Positions 6,909 through 10,510 of a stretch of 10,510 bases of DNA are shown in pieces. Source of the DNA: Planctomycetota bacterium. GTDB taxonomy: Bacteria; Planctomycetota; Phycisphaerae; Phycisphaerales; UBA1924. The stretch is taken from positions 1 to 10,510 of the forward strand of contig JAEYNG010000196.1 in assembly GCA_023412695.1 (NCBI GenBank), in the 5' to 3' direction. A model generated the notes under the pieces. The model worked only from the letters and a program-made list of their open reading frames with translations, was not told the DNA's origin and made no database searches. The position numbers were made by a program, and so were the translations under genes. Within the stretch, counting starts at the first letter, position 1. Each line of letters opens with the position of its first letter.

Positions 6909-7169
6909 ATGGACGGCTACACGGCGGCGTTGCGCATCTCGCGCCATGACGACACGCCCGCGCACTTCGCGGCGTCCGCGATCGAGACGGTGCAAGGCGT
7001 CCTCGAAACCAACGTCGACCGCGTAAGCGGGCAGGTGCTTGTCCGCTTTGACCGCGCCCGGGTGACGATCGGGGACCTCGTGCGCTGGATCGAGGACCAG
7101 GGCCTGCGCGTGATGAGCGTCGCACAGAGCCGCGATGTGGGCGGGCAGGCACAGTCGGCCAGCGCATAA
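6909..7169 (+). CDS. Small HMA-fold-like protein lacking the CxxC metal site
   Basis: This small soluble protein has 86 aa and no signal peptide. Its pattern fits the beta-alpha-beta-beta-alpha-beta plan of heavy-metal-associated (HMA) domains. Strand AALRIS (6-11) is followed by a helix with SAIETVQGVLETNVDRV (23-39), strand GQVLVRFD (41-48), helix TIGDLVRWIEDQG (53-65) and strand LRVMSV. The VxGVxxxxVDRxxGxVxVxFD and LVxxIExxGxxV elements are typical of the family. The loop where GMxCxxC should be reads SRHDDT and the protein has no cysteine, so copper binding of the usual kind is not expected. A metal-free regulatory or partner-binding role, or another metal site using His/Asp, is possible. 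It lies 27 nt upstream of the M1 peptidase gene and is probably co-transcribed. Family assignment is by pattern only. Confidence 0.7.
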   Translation: MDGYTAALRISRHDDTPAHFAASAIETVQGVLETNVDRVSGQVLVRFDRARVTIGDLVRWIEDQGLRVMSVAQSRDVGGQAQSASA

Positions 7170-7196
7170 GCGGCCCGCGGCGGTACGCTTTCCGCC

Positions 7197-9206
7197 ATGA
7201 ACCGAGCCCTCCGATACGTTTCGATCGTTCTCGTCTTCTTGCCCTGCGTGATCGGCGCGTGCGCCTCCGGTGATGAGCGCACGCAGGCGCGTGAAGAGGG
7301 AGCGACGAAGGACTTCGCGGCACGTTTCGCCGCGCCCGATTGGCCTGCGCCGAACTCGATGCGCACCGCGTCGGGCCTTCCGGGCCCGGACTACTGGCAG
7401 CAGCGTGCCGACTACGACATCCGTGTTTCGCTCGATGAGCCGACGCGCACGGTCAGCGGCGTCGCAACCGTGACCTACACCAACAACTCCCCGCAAGAGC
7501 TTCCGTTCCTGTGGCTGCACCTCGAGCAGAACCTGTTCCGCAGCGACAGCGATGGCGCGCGGATGACCGGGCCCGGTGACCGCTTCGGCAACCGCGACGG
7601 CTTCGAGGGCGGGCTTGAGATCCTCGGCGCCGCCGCGGGCGAAGCGACGGACGGCAAGCCCGATCCGGCACAGAGCCTTTCGCTGCGCGTGTACGACACG
7701 CTCGGCCGGCTCGACCTGCCGTCGCCCGTTCGCGCCCAGGGCGGGACGGTCACCTTCACAATTGCGTGGCGGTTCAAAGTTCCGCCGTACGGCTCGGACC
7801 GCATGGGCATCAGCGATGTCGCCGACGGCCCGATCTTCCAGCTTGCGCAGTGGTTCCCGGCGGTGGCGAAGTTCGACGATGTGCACGGCTGGAACGCGCT
7901 GCCGTACCTCGGCACGGGTGAGTTCTACACCGATTTCGGCGACTACCGCGTGGAGATCGACGTTCCGGCGACGCACCTGGTTGCTGCCGCGGGCGTGATG
8001 ATGAATCCCGAAGATGTCTTGACAGAACAGCAGCGCGAGCGGCTGTCGCGTGCGCGGGCTTCCGCCGAGACGGTGGCGATCCGCTCGCTCGACGAGGTGC
8101 GCGATGCGGCGTCGCGGCCGCGGACCGAGAGCGGACGGCTGACGTGGCGCTTCGAGGCGAAGAACATCCGCACGTTCGCGTGGTCGAGCTCGTCATCGTT
8201 CATCTGGGACGCGTGCTTCCTGTCGGGCGTCGGTCCGGGCTCGGACGGCGAGTTCGGCCGGGGCGAGGGCACACTGTGCCAGAGCTTCTACCCGCGCGAG
8301 GCGACGGCGTGGCGCAAGAGCACGCAGTACGTGCGTGACTCGATCGAGCACTACTCGCGCACGTGGTACGCGTATCCGTACCCCACCGCGATCAACGTCA
8401 ACGGCGTTGTCGGCGGGATGGAGTACCCGATGGTCGCGTACTGCGGCGCGCGCGAGGACGACCGCGGCCTGTGGGGCGTGACGACGCACGAGCTCGGGCA
8501 CAACTGGTTCCCGATGATCGTCAGCACCGACGAGCGACGGCACGCATGGATGGACGAGGGATTCAACACGTTTGTCAACTACTACCACCAGCTCGAACGG
8601 TATCCCGACGAGCTTCCCCGCCGCGGCCACCCGCGACGCTGGGCGCGCGACAACCCGCGTCCGTTCACCCAGCCGGTCGATACGCCCGCGGACCTGCTGC
8701 AGGACGGGACGCTTGGCGCGACGCAGTACGCCAAGCCCGCGGTCGGGCTCGTGCTGCTGCGCGAGGGCATCCTGGGCGAGGAGCGGTTTGACGCCGCGTT
8801 CAGGCAGTACATCCGCGCGTGGGCCTTCAAGTCGCCCCGGCCGTGGGACTTTGCGCGGTGCATGGAGAACGCCGCCGGCGCGGACCTGGGCTGGTTTTGG
8901 CGCGGCTGGTTCTCTTCCGCCGGCGTGCTTGACCAGGGTGTGACGACGGTGATGCAGCCTGACGGGGAATCACGCAACGCGCGTGTGACGTTCGTGAGCC
9001 GCGGCGAGCTGGTCATGCCGGTGATCTTCCGCGTTGATTACACCGACGGCACAAGCGAGGAACGCCGGCTGCCTGTGCAGGTGTGGGCGCAGGGTGACGC
9101 GTGGACGACAACGTGGGACACCAAGGGCCGGAAGATCCGCGCGGTCACGCTCGATCCGGATGAGCAGATGCCGGATGTAGACCTGTCGAACAACGCATGG
9201 CGATGA
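7197..9206 (+). CDS. M1-family zinc aminopeptidase, predicted lipoprotein
   Basis: This 669-aa gluzincin metallopeptidase removes N-terminal residues from peptides. A signal sequence ends in the lipobox IGAC (Cys22), so the enzyme is probably anchored outside the cytoplasmic membrane. The N-terminal beta domain (about 60-260) starts YDIRVSLDEPTRTVSGVATV, typical of M1. The catalytic domain has GGMEY (406-410) in place of GxMEN, then HELGH (431-435) and E454 nineteen residues later, giving the HEXXH-X18-E zinc site with E432 as general base. Y511 (QYAKPAVG) is the likely transition-state tyrosine. The C-terminus is beta-rich and ends in a DPDEQMPDVDLSNN motif. The ATG at 7197 is chosen because it gives a proper lipoprotein signal; no Shine-Dalgarno sequence is seen. 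It follows the HMA-like gene by 27 nt and meets the toxin gene tail to tail with 5 nt between stops. A role in peptide scavenging is inferred. Confidence 0.93.
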   Translation: MNRALRYVSIVLVFLPCVIGACASGDERTQAREEGATKDFAARFAAPDWPAPNSMRTASGLPGPDYWQQRADYDIRVSLDEPTRTVSGVATVTYTNNSPQELPFLWLHLEQNLFRSDSDGARMTGPGDRFGNRDGFEGGLEILGAAAGEATDGKPDPAQSLSLRVYDTLGRLDLPSPVRAQGGTVTFTIAWRFKVPPYGSDRMGISDVADGPIFQLAQWFPAVAKFDDVHGWNALPYLGTGEFYTDFGDYRVEIDVPATHLVAAAGVMMNPEDVLTEQQRERLSRARASAETVAIRSLDEVRDAASRPRTESGRLTWRFEAKNIRTFAWSSSSSFIWDACFLSGVGPGSDGEFGRGEGTLCQSFYPREATAWRKSTQYVRDSIEHYSRTWYAYPYPTAINVNGVVGGMEYPMVAYCGAREDDRGLWGVTTHELGHNWFPMIVSTDERRHAWMDEGFNTFVNYYHQLERYPDELPRRGHPRRWARDNPRPFTQPVDTPADLLQDGTLGATQYAKPAVGLVLLREGILGEERFDAAFRQYIRAWAFKSPRPWDFARCMENAAGADLGWFWRGWFSSAGVLDQGVTTVMQPDGESRNARVTFVSRGELVMPVIFRVDYTDGTSEERRLPVQVWAQGDAWTTTWDTKGRKIRAVTLDPDEQMPDVDLSNNAWR

Positions 9207-9211
9207 ACGGT

Positions 9212-9727
9212 TCAGCGGCGCAACTGCTCCACCATCTCCCTTGCAGTCTGCATCGAGAGATACAGGTGCAGTCGATCGTCGGCGAGGCTGACAAAGCCAT
9301 ACTTCTGATAAAACGCTTGGGCACGATCGTCCTTGGCATCCACTTCGATCGCGGCGGAGGCAACGATCTCGGACGTTTCAACCGCCACACGCAGCGCATG
9401 CATAAGAAGCAGTTCGCCCAGACCGTGACCGCGGAATGATCGATCGACGGCAAGCCGCCTTAACAGTGTCGCCGGCAGGGGCATCTTCGCAGGTAATCCG
9501 TGGCCGCCGACGATCACGCTGACGTTCAGACGGCTGGCGGCGAGCGTGAAGTAGCCGGCGATGCGGCCGTTCGCGTCTGCGAGAACGAAGCCACGTGTCA
9601 GGTCCTTCCGGCTGTGCTGGCCGAGCTTGGTCTTGAGGTAGTCGTCGAGCTCCGAGACGCCGCAGTGAAAGCTGTTGCGATCGTGCCGGCGGCGATCGAA
9701 CGGCTCGAAGCGGAGCCCTTCAGTCAC
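9212..9727 (-). CDS. GNAT acetyltransferase toxin, TacT/AtaT-like
   Basis: This 171-aa Gcn5-related N-acetyltransferase is very probably the toxin of a type II module. Characterised relatives acetylate the amino acid on charged tRNA and so stop translation. The N-terminus has the toxin-group signature FHCGVSELDDYL (20-31), then GYFTLAASRL (58-67). Motif A, LAVDRSFRGHGLGELLL, carries the acetyl-CoA P-loop R99-x-x-G-x-G. AFYQKYGF carries Y140, the likely catalytic tyrosine, at the same number as in Salmonella TacT. The start is the GTG at 9727: it overlaps the antitoxin stop by 8 nt and has GGGAG seven bases upstream (9735-9739). The open frame extends 22 residues further, but that part lies inside the antitoxin gene. 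Translational coupling to the antitoxin is likely. Which tRNA it targets cannot be predicted. All key residues are present, so the toxin appears intact. Confidence 0.9.
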   Translation of the reverse strand: MTEGLRFEPFDRRRHDRNSFHCGVSELDDYLKTKLGQHSRKDLTRGFVLADANGRIAGYFTLAASRLNVSVIVGGHGLPAKMPLPATLLRRLAVDRSFRGHGLGELLLMHALRVAVETSEIVASAAIEVDAKDDRAQAFYQKYGFVSLADDRLHLYLSMQTAREMVEQLRR

Positions 9728-9995
9728 GCGTGAGCTCCCGGTACCGCATTGCGGCCTTCCGGAGCGCGGCGTTCGGCCGTGATGGCCGGGCAAGCATCGC
9801 CATAAGCTTCTTGCTGTCCTGCTCGGACAAGTCGCGGGCCTGCAAACGGCTGAGCGTCTTGTCCGCCGCCAGCTCGAGCATGCCGTTGATGAAGCTTGTG
9901 ACCGTCATGCCGCGGAGCGCGGCGGCCTTCTCGATTTTGGCCTTCAGCGACTTCGGTTGACGGATGGTGATCTTGCTGTAATGGATGGCGCTCAT
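9720..9995 (-). CDS. DUF1778 ribbon-helix-helix antitoxin, TacA-like
   Basis: This 91-aa antitoxin and autorepressor is the usual partner of GNAT toxins. Strand SKITIRQP (7-14) and helices LKAKIEKAAALRG (17-29) and TVTSFINGMLELAADK (31-46) form a ribbon-helix-helix DNA-binding domain. The C-terminal part, LSEQDSKKLMAML then RPNAALRKAAMRYREL (56-88), is the typical DUF1778 toxin-wrapping tail. Its length matches the family. The ATG at 9995 has GAGGA (10000-10004) four bases upstream. Its stop lies inside the toxin start region (GTGACTGA), so antitoxin is made first. The palindrome and -10 element just upstream suggest autoregulation by the antitoxin or the complex. I am confident in the family; activity in this host is inferred. 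Confidence 0.92.
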   Translation of the reverse strand: MSAIHYSKITIRQPKSLKAKIEKAAALRGMTVTSFINGMLELAADKTLSRLQARDLSEQDSKKLMAMLARPSRPNAALRKAAMRYRELTRD

Positions 9996-10010
9996 GGGAT
10001 CCTCGCGACA

Positions 10011-10016
10011 AGTATA
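10011..10016 (-). promoter_or_regulatory. -10 element TATACT of the toxin-antitoxin operon
   Basis: TATACT on the minus strand matches the sigma70 -10 consensus at five of six positions and lies 15 nt upstream of the antitoxin ATG. The -35 region, 17-19 nt further up (around 10034-10041, GTGAACTC), is a poor match. Transcription would start near 10004, giving a very short leader that begins at or in the GAGGA ribosome site. Confidence 0.6.
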
Positions 10017-10032
10017 CGGCACATTGCCGTAT
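10014..10032. promoter_or_regulatory. Palindromic operator of the toxin-antitoxin operon
   Basis: ATACGGC-ACATT-GCCGTAT is a perfect inverted repeat with 7-bp arms and a 5-nt spacer. It overlaps half of the TATACT -10 box and fills the promoter spacer, so a bound repressor would block RNA polymerase. Ribbon-helix-helix antitoxins bind such palindromes in front of their own genes. That the antitoxin is the ligand is inference. Confidence 0.7.
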
Positions 10033-10065
10033 CGAGTTCACCTTGGAGCGCAAAGCAGCTTGCAT

Positions 10066-10082
10066 CGACCGATTCTCGGTCG
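10066..10082. repeat. Perfect hairpin between the membrane-protein and antitoxin genes
   Basis: CGACCGA-TTC-TCGGTCG is a 7-bp stem with a 3-nt loop, about 37 nt after the stop of the minus-strand membrane-protein gene and 34 nt before the toxin-antitoxin operator. It may terminate or pause the upstream transcript. No T-run follows (TGCAAGCTGCTTTG), so its use as a terminator is uncertain. Confidence 0.4.
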
Positions 10083-10119
10083 TGGGCAGACGCTCCGAAT
10101 CGCGTGCCCGGAGATATTG

Positions 10120-10413
10120 CTACGCCTTCCCAGCTTTCAACCGCTTGCTCGAACTCTTCGCCCCGCCGCCGACCACGCCCAGATCGCAGAGCACGGCGAC
10201 CACGACCAGGGCGATGTACAGACCGTCCACACTCCCGTTCGCGTTCTTCGCGAACGCATACGCCAGCAGCGTATAGGGCATGAAGAAGAAGCCCAGCACC
10301 GGCCAGAGCCACTGGTCGTTGAACGCGCGGCCGATGTAGTCGGAGAAGATCGCCGTCAGCAGAATGGCGAGGCGCGGGAAGAAGAACGCGATGAGGGCGA
10401 CGAAGCAGGGCAT
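10120..10413 (-). CDS. Small three-helix integral membrane protein
   Basis: This 97-aa protein has three predicted membrane segments: about 3-23 (CFVALIAFFFPRLAILLTAIF), 35-55 (WLWPVLGFFFMPYTLLAYAFA) and 64-83 (GLYIALVVVAVLCDLGVVGG). A short basic tail rich in Lys and Ser (86-97) is probably cytoplasmic. Conserved-looking features are the F-P-R in the first helix, SDYIGRAF after it, GFFFMPYTLLAYA in the second and DLG at the end of the third. I recall similar small proteins in actinobacteria and other high-GC bacteria, without a known role. The start ATG at 10413 is fixed by a perfect AGGAGG six bases upstream; an in-frame ATG at 10491 would add hydrophilic residues and is not supported. It lies upstream of the toxin-antitoxin module in the same direction, but has a hairpin and a separate promoter in between, so it is probably an independent gene. 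Confidence 0.82.
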   Translation of the reverse strand: MPCFVALIAFFFPRLAILLTAIFSDYIGRAFNDQWLWPVLGFFFMPYTLLAYAFAKNANGSVDGLYIALVVVAVLCDLGVVGGGAKSSSKRLKAGKA

Positions 10414-10419
10414 GGCGGA

Positions 10420-10425
10420 CCTCCT
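10420..10425 (-). promoter_or_regulatory. Consensus ribosome binding site AGGAGG
   Basis: A perfect AGGAGG, 6 nt before the ATG at 10413, decides the start of the small membrane protein. It is the strongest Shine-Dalgarno sequence in the window and suggests high translation. Confidence 0.8.
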
Positions 10426-10488
10426 GTAGACGGAACGGGAGCAACACACCCGGTCCTGTTTATTCGAAAGTAGCCGCGCCCGGTTTCG

Positions 10489-10504
10489 CACGGATGAATC
10501 CGTG
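10489..10504. repeat. Inverted repeat at the right edge
   Basis: CACGGA-TGAA-TCCGTG is a perfect 6-bp stem with a 4-nt loop, 76 nt upstream of the membrane-protein start. It could belong to the 3' end of a neighbouring gene outside the window or be a regulator site. The rest of 10426-10510 shows no clear promoter or gene. Confidence 0.35.
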
Positions 10505-10510
10505 TTGCGC

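Noticed and set aside
6795..7976. Minus-strand open frame of 393 codons opposite the HMA-like and peptidase genes
   Set aside because: It lies opposite an unmistakable M1 peptidase and a gene with a good ribosome site. It shows no motif of its own.

Overview
The base composition (very GC-rich, about two-thirds G+C by eye), several Ala/Arg-rich exported proteins, the scarcity of Shine-Dalgarno sequences at many starts, and a CX4CH haem-like domain protein of a type I associate with planctomycetes suggest a high-GC bacterium. A Planctomycetota, perhaps Phycisphaerae-like, chromosome is my best guess. This is inference: no rRNA or marker gene is present.

Left part (1-6397), all minus strand, read from right to left. 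First comes an exported protein with an SH3-like barrel, a TPR-like stretch and a CX4CH haem-attachment-like motif (5063-6397), closed by a short hairpin. Next is a long coiled-coil lipoprotein (3391-4914), then a secreted HEAT-like helical protein (2160-3248). The last two are an oligopeptide ABC-transporter substrate-binding protein (oppA-like, 167-2113) and the start of its permease (oppB-like, 1-170). The oppA stop and oppB start overlap in a GTGA. The lipoprotein, HEAT-like protein and transporter may be one transcription unit, but 142-148 nt gaps leave room for extra promoters.

Centre (6398-7196). A tRNA-Leu(GAG) gene on the plus strand has a plausible sigma70-like promoter and a clear intrinsic terminator. 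A small plus-strand gene follows, encoding a protein with the fold pattern of heavy-metal-associated (HMA) domains but no CxxC. It sits 27 nt upstream of a large M1-family zinc aminopeptidase lipoprotein (7197-9206), possibly in the same transcript.

Right part (9207-10510), minus strand. A two-gene toxin-antitoxin module (DUF1778 ribbon-helix-helix antitoxin, 9720-9995, then GNAT toxin, 9212-9727, overlapping by 8 nt) converges on the peptidase gene with only 5 nt between the stops. A perfect palindrome overlapping the -10 element in front of the antitoxin looks like its autoregulatory operator. Upstream lies a small three-helix membrane protein (10120-10413) with a textbook ribosome-binding site.

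I see no CRISPR array, insertion sequence, integrase or phage gene. The most recognisable system is the TacAT-type module. The least understood parts are the CX4CH protein, the coiled-coil/HEAT pair beside oppAB, and the CxxC-less HMA-like protein beside the peptidase.
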